64,000 bases of DNA. Origin: Gerris lacustris (lineage: Eukaryota; Arthropoda; Insecta; Hemiptera; Gerridae). Shown here one piece after another: positions 1 to 12,718 of the stretch. The stretch is taken from positions 15,681,687-15,745,686 of the forward strand of contig OX578284.1 in NCBI GenBank assembly GCA_951217055.1, read 5' to 3'. The notes below the pieces were generated by a model that made no database searches, was not told the DNA's origin, and saw only the letters and a program-made list of their open reading frames with translations. Numbering within the stretch: position 1 is the stretch's first letter; every line of letters begins with the position of its first letter. The position numbers were made by a program, and so were the translations under genes.

Positions 1-1531
1 AAAGTAAGAAACAGTGTTTTAAAATAAAAGTAATAGTTATATATTATTTTATTTCTTACATATGTCTTGGATCAGCAGCTGCTAGGGAGAAAGAAAAGAC
101 CGAAATAGTTAATGTTTAAAGTCTATATCATATTTTATTTAAATATTCGTTTTTTCTTACTAGAGATCGACCAAGAAGTCATGGAAATGAGAGGAGTGCG
201 CTAGTGTCGTCATGTACAGTCAGTTTTTGATATAATAGACCACGGTCTAAAAACACAGTGTTGTTCTTCTGTTATTAATAATTTTATTTTTGAAAACTTC
301 TATATTTTTTGCAACAGGCAACACTGTACCTGATAAGAAATCACTAATAATATACGATAATATCATTATATTATTATTTATTGATTATTCATAATAATAT
401 TTTTTAAATCTAAATCGATATTCTTTTTCCTTAATCTATTTTTTTTCTTCCTCTTTATTTCTGAGTTTGATTTGGATTTAGAACAGTTGTGACTATAGTT
501 CGTGCTGTATAAAAACAAACAAAACAGGAAACCTAACAGATTGGAAACCTTCCTGTTGTTATTCGTGAGATTTGACATAACTGGGCATGTCATACAAACT
601 AGGAATGGTTATTGTCTTAGCACCCGACTGTACTGACTTCGGCACTACTCGGAAGTTCCGATTTTAAACGAAGTTAAGCTTTCCGTTTCTCCCGTGTTCA
701 TGACTTCTTGGTCGACCTCTAGTTGTCCAAAGAGGGTTTTCTTTTGTAACTACATCATATATTATGTAAGAAGATATTGTCATAAATGTGATGTTTTTTA
801 CTATTTATTGAATCTATACTTTAATAGATATGTGCTTAAGTCTTCTTCAATATACAATATGTATATTGTTATACTTCATTATACAGCATACAATTTGTTT
901 ATAATTCTGTATGCGATATATACACATGTTTAATATACGATATATACAATTCAGCGTACATTTTTTGTAATAATGTAAATAATATATTTTGCCTTTTTAC
1001 CGATAGCGAATATGTTCTTGAGTCACATATCATCACTTTAGATTTTCCAATGCATAAGAATGGTTCTATAATTGCAGCATGCTTTTAAATTAGAAAGTAT
1101 TGCAGATATGTGTAACCCTAGCTGATTACAAAGTCGTCGAATGGAAGAAAATTAGGGACATCAGGTTTCAGGTTAGGGACGTTGTTGTGATATTAAACAG
1201 GCAAAGTTCTCTTTAAGTTATGTCAGTTTGTAGAAGTGGAAATTAGGGTCGGATAACAGAGATTGGTTATACATATAGATTACCTGTTACCTATAGAACT
1301 TGTTAGAGGAAATAAAAATCGATCAGCTTTAACGAATATGGTTAATGCATAGTTTTTATTATTTTGTTGTATTCTTAAAAAGAATTGTATCAAGTTGAAC
1401 ACAAGTAAAAAGGTAAACGACTTACAAATGAATATTCCTGAAAAAATATGAGTTCTAAATTAATACTTAATTTCTAGTTCAGCAAAATTATTAAGAATCC
1501 TTCCCTTAAATCTTTTACATTTGTTTATTCT
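1..1531. other. AT-rich DNA, no gene recognised
   Basis: A GC-richer patch at 61-112 reads LGSAAAREKEKTEI on the plus strand but lacks convincing splice sites. Palindromic pieces (ATCGACCAAGAAGTCATG at 166 and its inverse near 700) suggest a decayed inverted-repeat element covering about 165-720. Confidence 0.4.
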
Positions 1532-2310
1532 AGGCATCGCGTGGCTCTATCATTGAAGCGAGCATATTGCAATGAAATACTGAATATTGAAATTTATTAA
1601 TCATGATGAATGTCATAGTTGAAGATAAGTGGAAGAGGGTAGTGTGGGGAAGAGTGGGGGTCCTCGGTACAAAGCTTTACATCCTAAACAAACCTATACA
1701 CTATACGACTATAACAATCTTAACCACCCGCGGTAGCTTTTAAACAATTATTATAAATGTATCTCTTCACTATGCAAAGATTTCTGCTTGTATCAAGTTG
1801 AAATTTTGCATGCCTGTTTCAATTGTGCATTAGATGGTGTATATGAAGATTTATTAAAATCGTTACTTTAGAACGTAAGATATCGGTAAAAAGGTTGTTT
1901 TCTCTATTATAAACGTTTAGGTCCGCTTTAATAGTTTTAGCGATCTTTATTAAGTCATAGCGGTGTCGCTGTTGGTTTTAGTAAAAAACGTTATTTGTAA
2001 AAAATGTTCGTCTCATCGAATAGATGATGATAGAATCTTTTCCCGTCCTGAAATTCCAATTTAATTTTTGTACCTCTCGTTTACGCGAGCGTTGCGCGCG
2101 AACTCTTGGACGGATCACGCTGTCCAACGAACTTAGCCTGAGTATTAGTAAGAGGAACATGTATACCAAATTTCAACTAAATCGGTCAACTTTTACTCAA
2201 GTTATCGTCACACGCGTAAACGTTACTGACAGACAGACAAACAGACAGAAAATATGCATATTTCGTTGAATGTAAGAAGCTCGCTTACGCTCGCTTCAAT
2301 AAAACTAGCT
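1532..2310 (+). repeat. Family A dispersed repeat, near full-length
   Basis: Begins CTAGGCATCGCGTGGCTCTA and ends in GCTCGCTTACGCTCGCTTCAAT. The word ATTGAAGCGAGCG near the start is inverted at the end. The middle has TAGCGGTGTCGCTGTTGG and, near the 3' side, ACGCGAGCGTTGCGCG and a GACAGACAGACAAACAGACAG tract. The two overlapping ORFs here are shadows. Closely similar to 61570-62335. Confidence 0.7.
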
Positions 2311-3900
2311 GGGTATCCGTGCTTCGTTACGAAGTGTGTTATTATTAATTTTATGGGTTTATAAACTAATATGAAGAAAGAATAGTTATTTACGCAACAA
2401 GTGAGAGAAGTATGTTTTCCTGCTCGAGGTTAAGTTTTCTCCTGAGGCACCGCCGAAGGCGAAAACTTCATTTGCTCTCGAGGCCTTATGACCGAGGGAG
2501 ATAACTGTAGTATTAGCTCCCGAGGCATAGCCGAGGGAGATAATCCCGAGAGCAGAAATACTTCGATCCATGTTACATATTAAATTTTATCTACGACTAG
2601 TGCACCATGGCTAATAGCTATTAAGTTTGTAGGAATAAAAGTTTTACCTACAAATTCACGTAATTTAAACACCTTATACAGATATTTAATTACTTGAATT
2701 ATTAAAATAACAATTTTTATACTAAATATACACGTTTTACAACATACACTTTCAATAGTTTGTTTTTAATTTAAAGACTTTGTATGATAACCTAAAGTAA
2801 CCTTCCCTAAAAATTAGCTATAAACAGCGGAAAAACTTTACTACGAACATAATACTTAAAAAATACCTAAACAAAATACCTTTTAAGTTGGTATGATTGT
2901 TATTTTACTCCCATGGGAGGGAAGTAACACTTCCCGCCCTGTTATTAGCAATGTAAAGTCGACTTACAATGCAAGTCGTAGATAGTTAAATTATTTTACT
3001 AAGCGAGGATATCTAGATTCTATCCCTCCCGCTTATTTCTATACCCCTCCCCTTTTATAAGATAATTTGCAAATATCCCAAATTAGTAATTGATTTCGAC
3101 TACTGAAGAAAAGTTCTTAATATATAACTTTCAGGGAAAAGCAGGGGTATATTGTCCTTTTAATTCCTCCCGTGTCTTTTCACAACTCTGGGTGGAAATT
3201 GTAATTATCTTTTATTAATATATGTATATGCTTACATCCAAAATAAGAGCCTTTTTAATAAGAGCAAGTATGTATTAACTTGCTAACTTTAGAAAATTTG
3301 TATGGGCTCAATTCCACCCTCTTTTCTTACATTGTCCCTATGTTCCCCTTAGGGATAAAATTTTAGAAAAGCCCCGTCGGCAGTTATCAATATAATTTGG
3401 AAATAATGATACTACTTATACACTCGTAGGTTTTATTTTAGCATTTTAAAGAAGTGTTGATAATTATGTTAGTAAAGGTTATGATTTATAAACTATACTC
3501 TTCTTGATTTATTTAAAATTAAATCTAAATATTTTTTGACAGCGATTGAAAGCTAATTTTTTGAACAGTTCTTGCTTCCTTCAGAAATTTTCACGAGACA
3601 TAAAATATTGTCTGTAGCTTCTTCTGCAACTTCGGTTAAATACATTTTTCATATAAAATTAAATTAAAATTTTAAAATCGACTTAGAAGCCCCGTTCTCC
3701 ACCCCATATAGAGCTAAAAAAAAGTTGTATAGCCTACATTACCCACAAAATTGAGCTTAACATTGTACCCAAAAATCAACAAAATCTGGTCGGCCATTTG
3801 GACGTGATTGACGCACAGACAGACATAAAATTTTCTAAACTTAAATTCGTTATGACGAATACTTATTTAGTGGAAATACAAAATTTGATCCCAATCGGAT
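2306..3900. repeat. Family B-related segment with a GC-rich insert
   Basis: ACTAGCTGGGTATCCGTGC starts it. Sequence at 2990-3130 (GATATCTAGATTCTATCCCT and following) matches 22195-22310. Between them, 2390-2575 is a GC-richer block with CCGAGGCATAGCCGAGGGAG hairpins. The remainder is AT-rich with no gene seen. Confidence 0.5.
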
Positions 3901-3931
3901 AAATGCACAAACAACACTCTAATCTTATATA

Positions 3932-4692
3932 CAGGGTGGGCCAAAAAACCGCACTTATAGCTCAGCTTCTGTAATAGATACAGATATGGGGTTTGAGGGG
4001 TCTGAAAACTACATTCTTCTACTTTAAATTTCATATCTATAACTTAAAACACTATTGGATGAAAGCCATGCAATGACGGTTTAAAATAGGGTCTTAAAAA
4101 AGTCGTTGTCCGGGAAGTAATCGTTATCTGGTATTATAGTTTTCATAGAATAAATTACCATAAGGGAGAGGAGGGGGCGGGGGGGGGGGGGGGTCTTTGT
4201 AGGTAAGTGGGAGGAGTCCCTCAGTGTTATAACAAACATTGAAGATGTGTTAAGCACAATGTTGCCTTAAGTCTGGGCAATTCTCTTGCAAGTATTGGAG
4301 TGTTTGCAAGGAGCGATGGGACGGGGCACCATCTTGCATAAACGTGTAATTTAGCATTTGATCTTCATTTTCAAGCAACATTTTGTTTAACCTTAAAACA
4401 TCTTCAATGTTTGTTATAACACTGAGAGACTCATCCCACTTACTTACAAAGACCCCCCCCCCCCTCCTCTCCCTTATGGTAATTTATTCTATCAAATCTA
4501 TAAGACCAGATAACGATTACTACCCGGACAACGACTTTTTGTCATTGCATGGCTTTCACCCAATAGTTTTTTAAGTTATAGATATGAAATTTAAATTAGA
4601 AGAATGTAGCTTTCAGACCCCGCAAACCCCTCTATCTATTGCAGATGCTGAGCTATAAATGTTAAAAAAGTACGTTTTTTTGGCCCACCCAG
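3932..4692. mobile_element. Mariner/Tc1-like fold-back element
   Basis: Two inverted arms of roughly 300 bp. The left begins CAGGGTGGGCCAAAAAACCG and the right, inverted, CTGGGTGGGCCAAAAAAACG. The arms include a G run (4179-4193) answered by a C run (4453-4464). A TA precedes the left end but the right end has no clean TA. The loop keeps a minus-strand transposase scrap (see 4250-4345). The arms have diverged, so this is an old insertion. Confidence 0.75.
4250..4345 (-). pseudogene. Mariner/Tc1-type transposase fragment in the fold-back loop
   Basis: The minus strand encodes YTFMQDGAPSHRSLQTLQYL, then QENCPDLRQHCA and a stop. QDGAPxH carries the second catalytic aspartate of DDE/DDD transposases of the mariner/Tc1 group. 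Only about 30 codons survive between the arms, so it is inactive. Confidence 0.7.
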
Positions 4693-4756
4693 ATGTATAT
4701 ATATAAGATATCATCACTTTAAAGTATACCATATAATACTTGTGATTGTTTTATAG

Positions 4757-4932
4757 TGGTTTTAGGCGCAAAGAGAGAAGTGTTGAACATTTTAACTGCA
4801 GCTGAACCTGATCCAACCATTAAGGATAGACATCAGAGAACTATTGAAGACTTGGCGATACTTACCAATAATAAAGAAATCATGAAGTGGTTAAATACTT
4901 CTCATCCTGACAGACATCTTAAAACAAAATAA
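4757..4932 (+). CDS. Probable terminal exon of an unidentified protein
   Basis: After an acceptor-like TTGTTTTATAG the plus strand reads 57 codons to a UAA. The protein begins VLGAKREVLNILTAAEPDPT, continues with a mostly helical, charged segment (DRHQRTIEDLAILTNNKEIM) and ends KWLNTSHPDRHLKTK. Composition and codon pattern are protein-like and unlike the flanking AT-rich DNA. There is no ATG, so it should be a 3' exon. A second AG nine bases later could be the real acceptor. A variant poly(A) signal ATTAAA lies at 5035-5040. The family is not recognised; a helical-repeat protein is only a guess. The preceding exon was not found. The fold-back transposon at 3932-4692 ends just 64 bp upstream, in the putative intron. 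A decayed gene fragment is an alternative. Confidence 0.5.
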
Positions 4933-5659
4933 TCCAAAATGAGCTTTATTATAACAATAATTATAGCCTTAATCAATTTCAGCAAAAAAAGTACAAATGT
5001 ATTGAGAAATCTTCCAAAGCCAGGTATGATGAAAATTAAAATTTCTTATCGTCAACTTTAGGGCCGAGTAAATATGTTTTGGCAGGACTGGCAATAATTT
5101 AGACATAGCAGTACGTCTGAGAACCTGCTACCTGAACGTGTGTATGATCTAGCTGCCTGGACAATAAGTGTGCCGGAAGGTGTGTACTCAGCTTAAGAGA
5201 AGATTCCTGCCAAGCAAGAGAAGTTGATTCATTGACTATTATTATAATTAATCTCATAAAAGTGGTTCATATAATTTCGTTTCTCCACTTGAAGGTAGTT
5301 GATCAGTTCAGAAGTTTGGCCCTTCTCCAAAATATGCATCGGAGTCTTCAAAGAAGTATAATGTAAGGTTTTGATTCACACCTATGGTCCGATCACGCTC
5401 AGGTCTCGGTCCAACCCATTCCCAGTGTTTGGTGAAACCCTAGTCAGTCGAAGGTACAATCTTCTTTTGTCAACACTAGATTTTATACGTACCGCTGTAA
5501 TGCCTCTTAAAAAATTAATCCTGTGTATGTGTAAAAAATAACGTGTAAAAATAACTTTTAGAGGAGTCTTTATTCCTCGAGCCCAAATAAATTTTTGGAT
5601 ACACATTATATTTATCAAAGAAAAGAAGGGAGAGAGAATTGTATCCCCAACTGGTGGAC

Positions 5660-6680
5660 GAACTAAACTAAGAATTTTTAGTTACAAATTATCAATCTTA
5701 TAATGATAGACCACCTATCCAAACTGAATGAACTCTCACATCATTCTTACTGATGGATTTTCACCTACGGTCTGGGTCATGGTTGGTCTCGGTACAGTCA
5801 GATCAGGATCCCTTTCTATGTATTTAAATGGGAACATTCACACCTTAGATCCCGATCCAATCGGGTCTCGTTTCGGTCCAGGTTGCTATCCGAAAGATCT
5901 AGATCGGGGCCAGACCTAACCGAACTGCAGCCGGAACGATAGTGTAAATAGCCAACACTCAATCCACCATCACCAAACCTGGGTTTTATCTATCTCATTT
6001 TTGACATTTTCATGTTTAGGCTGTGCTACATAACTCGAAAAGCGTTACTAAAAAACTTTACCCGGTGTATCAAGGGGTTAGGAATGTATAGGAGGTGTGC
6101 ACAGTCTGTCTCCAGCTGTTGGGCCTCCCTCCACCGCACGTCATAGGGCCGAAGAAAGTAGAAAAGATTTATACGTGTGACAGGGAGTTAAGAAAGTACA
6201 GGAGGTTGCCATCAACTCTCAGCCCTCTCGGCCTACCTAGTATGAAGGCATATTAACAATTCGTAGAAGGCGGGCCGGCGCCTTTGAATTCAGTCTAGCC
6301 ACGGCAGTGCCGGTGTGGAGATAAAAATTCTTCCATCTACTTTTATCAATTACTTGAATAAATTACCGATTTTATTTAATTTTATGTCGGTAGTTTACGC
6401 AGAGCGAAAACATGAAAATGTCTCACTGTCTTACGGACTCGTGTGCAAGAAGTATTTTTTACTGCCCCAGAGTCATGTTTAACTTTGTTAAACTTTGCAT
6501 TTTCCCCTTAAAGTAGCGTTATTTTTTAAACATACACAGGATTAATTTTTTAAGAGAAATGCCTCTTCCTGACCCAGACCGTAGGTGTGAATCCATCATT
6601 AAGAATGATGTCTGTTCATTCAGCTTGGATAATTGTTCTATCATTATTAAGATTGATAATTTGAAACTAAAAATGCTTCT
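5660..6680. repeat. Inverted repeat pair, arms of about 115 bp
   Basis: 5667-5780 (CAAATTATCAATCTTATAAT...CACCTACGGTCTGGGTCA) is the reverse complement of 6558-6672 with few differences. The 780-bp space between has GGTCTCGGTC-type words and no gene. It is probably a transposon with long inverted ends; its borders are not defined. Confidence 0.6.
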
Positions 6681-7493
6681 AAGTAAGCAAATACGCATAA
6701 AAACAAGTAATAAAACAAAACAATTTATATTTACATCCATTATTATATGTTTTTACATAAGGTATATAAACTCATAATTTGTTTTATATTTATAAACTAT
6801 GAAAAATCTCACAAAAAAAAAAGAGTCAGAAATGAGCAAGAAGTTAAAACATGGTTAACTCCACAAATTATAAATAAAACACACAAAAATAAAATAAAAA
6901 TACACACAGAAATTAAATAAATATGGTGTCTGCATAATCTGTATAAATGAGTCAAACATTTTGGTCATTATTGTTTATGAAAAACCAGATTGCAGTAGAG
7001 AATTGTAAAGAAGATTAAAATTTATTAGAGTGAAAAACATCCCATGATCAGAGACTGAACTTGTTTCAGTGGATTAGAGTTAAAACAATCACTCACTGAT
7101 TTTCTCACCGCTAAATCTCATTTTTCGGTCTCTACTTTTAGGAACCAAACGTTTCAGTAGTCTGCAGTCTGACATATCGCGTTCGAGAGGCATATAATTG
7201 CACAGAAAACTTACAATTAAATGGATAGAGTGACACTTTTAGGCCATGCGCCCACAGAAGACATTCAGTTGTGAGCACAGAAGAATTTATGCCAGCAAAC
7301 AGTTTTGCAGCTTCTTGAAGGGCATCTACAGTATATGGGAGTGAGCACAATGAAGGCAAAGACAAATATGCAAGACCAAAGAGTCCTCCAGCCTAGGAGC
7401 TATGCCGAGATGTTTCTGTCCGCAGACTGTTTTGCACTTACTACCGCAATTTAATCGAGAATCATTTGGCTGGGTACAAGAAATGGGACTGCC

Positions 7494-8112
7494 TTGCCTC
7501 CAGTGCGCAAGGCTGTAGCAACCAAGTGTGACAAGTCAGACACAACGAAGACAGTTCAGAAACAGTCTGCAGACTGTTTTGTCTCCAGTGTGCAAGGCTG
7601 TAGCAACACAAGTGTGACAAGTCAGACACAACGAAGACAGTTCGCAAACAGTCTGCAGACTGTTTTGTCTCCAGTGTGCAAGGCTGTAGCAACACAAGTG
7701 TGACAAGGCAGATACAACGAAGACAGTTCGCAAACAGTTTGCAGACTGTTTTGTCTCCAGTGTGCAAGGCTGTAGCAACACAAGTGTGACAAGTCAGACA
7801 CAACGAAGACAGTTCGCAAACAGTCTGCAGCCTGTTTTGTCTCCAGTGTGCAAGGCTGTAGCAAAACAAGTGTGACAAGTCAGACACAACGAAGAAAGTT
7901 CGGAAACAGTCTGCAGCCTGTTTTGTCTCCAGTGTGCAAGGCTGTAGGAACACAAGCGTGACAAGGCAGATATAACGAAGACAGTTCGGAAATAATCTGC
8001 AGACTGTTTTGTCTCCAGTGTGCAAGGCTGTAGGAACACAAGCGTGACAAGGCAGATATAACGAAGACAGTTCGCAAACAGTCTGCAGACTGTTTTGTCT
8101 CCAGTATGCGCC
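7494..8112. repeat. 86-bp tandem satellite, about 7 copies
   Basis: The block GTCTGCAGACTGTTTTGTCT CCAGTGTGCAAGGCTGTAGC recurs every 86 bases from about 7566 to 8082. Copies differ by a few bases. Because 86 is not a multiple of three, several overlapping ORFs (up to 236 codons on the minus strand) arise from it; they are artefacts. Part of the unit is already present in the flank (CCGCAGACTGTTTTGCACTT at 7420). Confidence 0.9.
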
Positions 8113-10349
8113 TGGCCTTAGAGTGATCAAGGAATTCGGCTGATTTATTTGAGAAGAAGCACATTTTATCACTGCAAGGTAACATTTTAAGTTTAATTTT
8201 ACTATAATGATACTATCTCCTCTACTAAATGTTATTTTACGTTCTCTATCACAGTAAAATCACTTTCCACTCCAAAAAGTGCTATTCAAAGAGTGAGAAA
8301 TCACAAAAATATACAACACTGTAGATCACAATTAAATTATACTTATTAAACTATGCAAAATTAAACAATTCACAAAACAATAAGTGACACTGCTTTAAGT
8401 TTTAACAAAATATTTTAAATAACGAAAAAACTAAAATAACGATCATAATTTAAAATTAAAATAGAGTTATTAGAAGGTTATTTATTCGTTATATCTCTAA
8501 GAGTTTAAATTTTAACAAATTCTATGTTTTTATATATTTATTTTACAAATGTATAACATATTATTAATGTTTTATAACAACGTATTTGTTTTAATTAATT
8601 TTATATAATTATATTCATTAAAAAAAATATATATACAGATAAACTAATATACACTATTTAAAATTTTAAACTTTTACTTTTACAATAAAATTCACCCTGA
8701 TTTGTATCTAAATATTTATATATACATTTTTATATTAATAGTTTATGTTTTTATAATATATAAAACTTAATATGCTATTTAATACATATTGTTAATATAT
8801 AAATGGTTTAATGTGCATTTATAAATATTCAACTAACTTGATTATAATGTTTGTATTATTTAATAAACATAACAATTACAATATTTGATACATTTGTGTT
8901 GAAGGTTTTATTTTCTACAATTACAGTATCTTAATTGGTATGATTAAAAAAAACATGTTTTTAATCAATAAAATTTGGTAACTTACTAAATGGTAACATA
9001 CCTGTAATATATAAATTCGGTTTTATTAAGAAAAAAAAAAAAATATAATGATGAAAATAAAAAATCATAAAAATCATAATAATATTTAGTACACGTTTAG
9101 TAGCTACAGCTTTGCAAAAATAAAGAAAAGTGCGATAAATTGAACAAAACTACCTATCTAATATAGAGCTTGATACTCTATATCTATATGATTCCATAAT
9201 TACTTATTAAAATTTAAAATATTTAAATAGTATTCAACTGGTGGTTGTTTACGTTATTCTTTTTCATAGACATACTATGCATAAAGAGAAAGTATTGTGA
9301 TAGCACGGAAAACTTAAAAAACTTTTTTTATTGGCCAACGTAATTGAGAAGAAAGAATAAATGGAAAAGTGGTTTATTACGAAAGTGTAATACTAGCTTG
9401 AAAATTAAAAACAATAGAATTGGTAAGGCTGTCTTTTAATGGTCTATATTATTTCGAAGCCAGTATTTAATAAAAAGATGTTTATTGTAATTCTAGTTGT
9501 AAAATTATATCAGTTATTCCTTGAGATGCACTCAGAACAGGTTTAACTCTTAAAAACGTCGTATCCATTTCATATCTATATAATAATATTGTCGAATATT
9601 ATAACACATATAAAACTCTATGAAACTTCCACATTTTATAGTTTAATAAAATTTAAATAAACACCTAAATAAAATATACACTTAAATAAAATGACATGAA
9701 TAAAGTTGCATTTTTCAAGTTAGATATTTTTAAAAAGTATACATTCACATAAATGTTTATGATTCCAGTATGAATGTCTTATTTATTTCTTTAATATACC
9801 TACTGTTTTTCCAAAGTTATACATGTAAATGTAAAAATGCAATAATATTTTATATCTATGATACATGCGTGTGTAATATTGGATTCTTACATAAGTAGAC
9901 GTACTCTTACATCTCGTACATGTTAACTTCTCACCATAATGTTATTAAACAAAGCTTACATTAGACTTCAGCTCCTTTGGAGAGACATGAAATCATATTC
10001 AAGATATGTCGTGAAAAAATGTACTTAAGTCGAGATGATGAATAGTAAAGGAGCTTAGGCATCACCCTGGGGAACACCGTGTAGGTTCGAAGCTTTAACA
10101 CTCTGGTTTAACCCAAGGGACCAATATAACAACACCTCTGGTAAATGTTTAACATTTCATATGTGAGTCTCTAGTTTTCTTCGCAAATTATAATTTTTAT
10201 AAATATTTGGATTATTTTTTCCGGTAACATTTCTTTAAAAAAATTGTGAATTTATGAGTTGATAAATATTTAAAATTATTTAATGATTAATAAGTATTTA
10301 TTCACTGAAGTACTAAAATCTTTCATTTTATCACAATAAAAGTTTTAGA
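8113..10349. other. AT-rich DNA, nothing recognised
   Basis: Very AT-rich with many short A and T runs. No frame, repeat unit or RNA signature that I can support. Confidence 0.6.
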
Positions 10350-10770
10350 CACAACAGCATCGGACAAACCGGCCATCTTATCAGGTTTGAAGACATCCAA
10401 GTCTCGCATCTGTCAACAACCATCACAGGTGGTGTGGGAGGCAAAAACAAATAGAGAATCACTTCCCGACTTTAAACAATCCTCGCTCAACAAAGGAACA
10501 CCGACGAAGGCAGTATCAGCCAAATTGCATCACCCCAACAAAGGATTAACCCGATTGAGAAAACCCCCCATGAAATCCAAAAACACTCTGCGTTCAAGAA
10601 AACAAGTTTAAATACACAGCTCATCTCTCCAGTCGTCAGAATATCTTCTTGTTGTTTCAAGTTCATCACGATGCTCCACACCCCTGTATATGCTTCCAAT
10701 AGTGGAAGTAAAACCAAGCACTTCACACATTTTGTTACGCGGATATCACTGGGAAACAGAGTTATTTATT
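10350..10770 (+). repeat. Degraded relative of the 39857 palindrome repeat
   Basis: It shares AACAAAGGATTAACCCGATT-type sequence, CACCCCTG-TATGCTTCCA-TAGTGGAAG and the terminal ACGCGGAT-TCAC-GGAAA block with the right arm of 39857-40355, but with many substitutions. The hammerhead-like core is destroyed here (GTAAAACC in place of GAAAC). The 74-codon frame inside is not recognisable. Confidence 0.5.
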
Positions 10771-10817
10771 TGAGAGGCACGTTTTAAAAATGTTTAAGAT
10801 AAGCATTTTAGCCAACA

Positions 10818-10976
10818 TTAAGTTGAAAACAACAAAAGTTGAAAACAACAAAAGTTAAAAGCAACAAAAGTTGAAAACAACAAAATTTGAAAGCAACATA
10901 AGTTGAAAACAACAAAAGTTGATAGCAACAAAAGTTGAAAACAACAAAAGTTGAAAACAACAAAAGTTGAAAACTG
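10818..10976. repeat. Minisatellite of about 15 bp
   Basis: About ten copies of GTTGAAAACAACAAAA with small changes. The predicted 62-codon minus-strand frame is an artefact. Confidence 0.85.
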
Positions 10977-10979
10977 ACT

Positions 10980-12230
10980 ACTTTAAAATCCTCCATAAAT
11001 AAAACCCTAGGTTTAAAAAATAAGTCAATACCTAATCATTAATTATAAATTTCATTGCATCTGCTGTTTAAAGTTTTGTTATTTACGGATTTCACCTCTT
11101 CCTAATTTTCTTAATATTTCTTAATATTAGCAGCAGTAAATTCTATGATTGTTTTCTAACAATCCTGTTTTCCACGTTAGTTGAAGAATTATCCAATGCA
11201 ATTTTATTAAATAGTTTGAAACAAACAATCAAAATAGCGTAACATAACAATCGGCCTTAGCTGAGAATAAAATTAACAGACAACAAAATATTAAATTAAA
11301 TTATTAGGGGAAATATTTAAATAACAATTATAAATAGATAAATTAATAATAAAACAATCTGTTATTATGATGGTAATATATCTCCATTTAGTAATTCATA
11401 AATTCACAAATAAACCAATGCCTAACAAACTTAAATATTTTAAATTTAAGTTATACAAATATTAATTTACAGTAGCAGAAAAATCCATAATTTAACTAAT
11501 TTAATTAATTACATTTATAATAATAATTATTACATTATAATTTAATATATTTACGGACTTACTTTACCATAATAAGAGATCTACTCAATATATTTAGGAA
11601 TTAAGGAAAGTTATTTTCGTAAATTTGGTCAATTTTAATGACTTTCTTATTTATAGAGATATGTAGAAGTACCTAATACTTTTTATTTACATTAGATATA
11701 CATATATTCGTCGAATAACAATATATTAAGTTAAATATAATAATTATTAAAAAAAAATTATAATATTACATAATATTGCTATGTTTATATAATGTTATAA
11801 TAAACAATCGATAGTAAATATATACAATAAAATTATTTATAATGTATTATCGTTTTATTATTTCATTAAAATAAAATACATAGGTACATACTAAATGAAT
11901 ATAATTGTCGGCTATTAAAAATAAAACGAACTTCTAATGCAAATTAAAAAAATAAAATTTGAATAATAATCATTTGTTAATATAGCATTTTATAATATGT
12001 ATATTTACTCTATATGTACAATATCCCATTCATTTATACAATAATATATTTTTTGTTTTTCGACGAAATATAATAAGATAAAAAAAGAAAAATTTTCTTG
12101 GAATTTTTCCAATTATTTACAAATTTTGTTATGTCAAATGAGAACTTATGTAAATGTAATTTAAAAAAAAAAAACACAGAGTCTTAATATTTATTCATTG
12201 TATTTTTAATCATACATTTTATTCTCTTTC
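10980..12230. other. AT-rich DNA, nothing recognised
   Basis: Low-complexity AT-rich sequence downstream of the mGluR poly(A) signal. Nothing gene-like. Confidence 0.6.
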
Positions 12231-12234
12231 TTTT

Positions 12235-12420
12235 TACGTCCCGTACAAAACATGATTATATTATTACAGGACCCCCATCCTATAATAACATAATCATGTT
12301 TCAATCCTCATTACTTTATTCGTTTACTCGATGTTATCATCAGTGTGAAACATGTCTCACTCCTCTGGGATTCGAACTCACCATTTTGTCGGTGTTTAGA
12401 CCTAGGATTCACATATTTAT
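12235..12420 (-). repeat. tRNA-derived SINE, degraded
   Basis: The minus strand keeps GTGAGTTCGAATCCCAGAGG, the B box, and the ACACTGATGATAACATCGAG body word. A secondary inverted repeat (CATGATTATATTATTACAGG / CCTATAATAACATAATCATG) replaces part of the tail. The A-box side is diverged. Confidence 0.6.
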
Positions 12421-12712
12421 GATACTCCTGCTAAAATGTAACTAATTGCTATTTAGCATTTTTTTTTTAAAATAATTTCTGAATGATTTTTTCTCTAAAT
12501 AAACAAGAAAATAATTCTATGTCACCAAATTATGAATTGATTATTAAATGTAGTATAAAAAGTATAAAAGTAAAGATACAGAAATAAACGAATGATACTG
12601 TAGATTAGTTAAACTTTGGCATGAGCTAAACATAATATGTAGGTAAATAATACGAATACATATTATGTATCTATTATTTATTACTATGCGACTAAGATTA
12701 TGATATTTCTAT

Positions 12713-12718
12713 TTTATT
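12713..12718 (-). promoter_or_regulatory. Polyadenylation signal AATAAA after exon D
   Basis: On the minus strand AATAAA begins within the UAA that ends the open extension of exon D. Its place, about 135 bases beyond the UAG and right after the second stop, suits a compact 3' UTR and supports exon D being terminal. AATAAA is common in such AT-rich DNA, so the position rather than the motif is the evidence. Confidence 0.45.

Noticed and set aside
61..112. Possible small exon reading LGSAAAREKEKTEI on the plus strand
   Set aside because: GC-richer and protein-like, but it has no convincing donor and cannot be linked by phase to the exon at 4757.
7462..8185. Minus-strand ORFs of up to 236 codons (Cys/Leu-rich)
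   Set aside because: They are translations of the 86-bp tandem repeat in successive frames; no start context, domain or codon bias.
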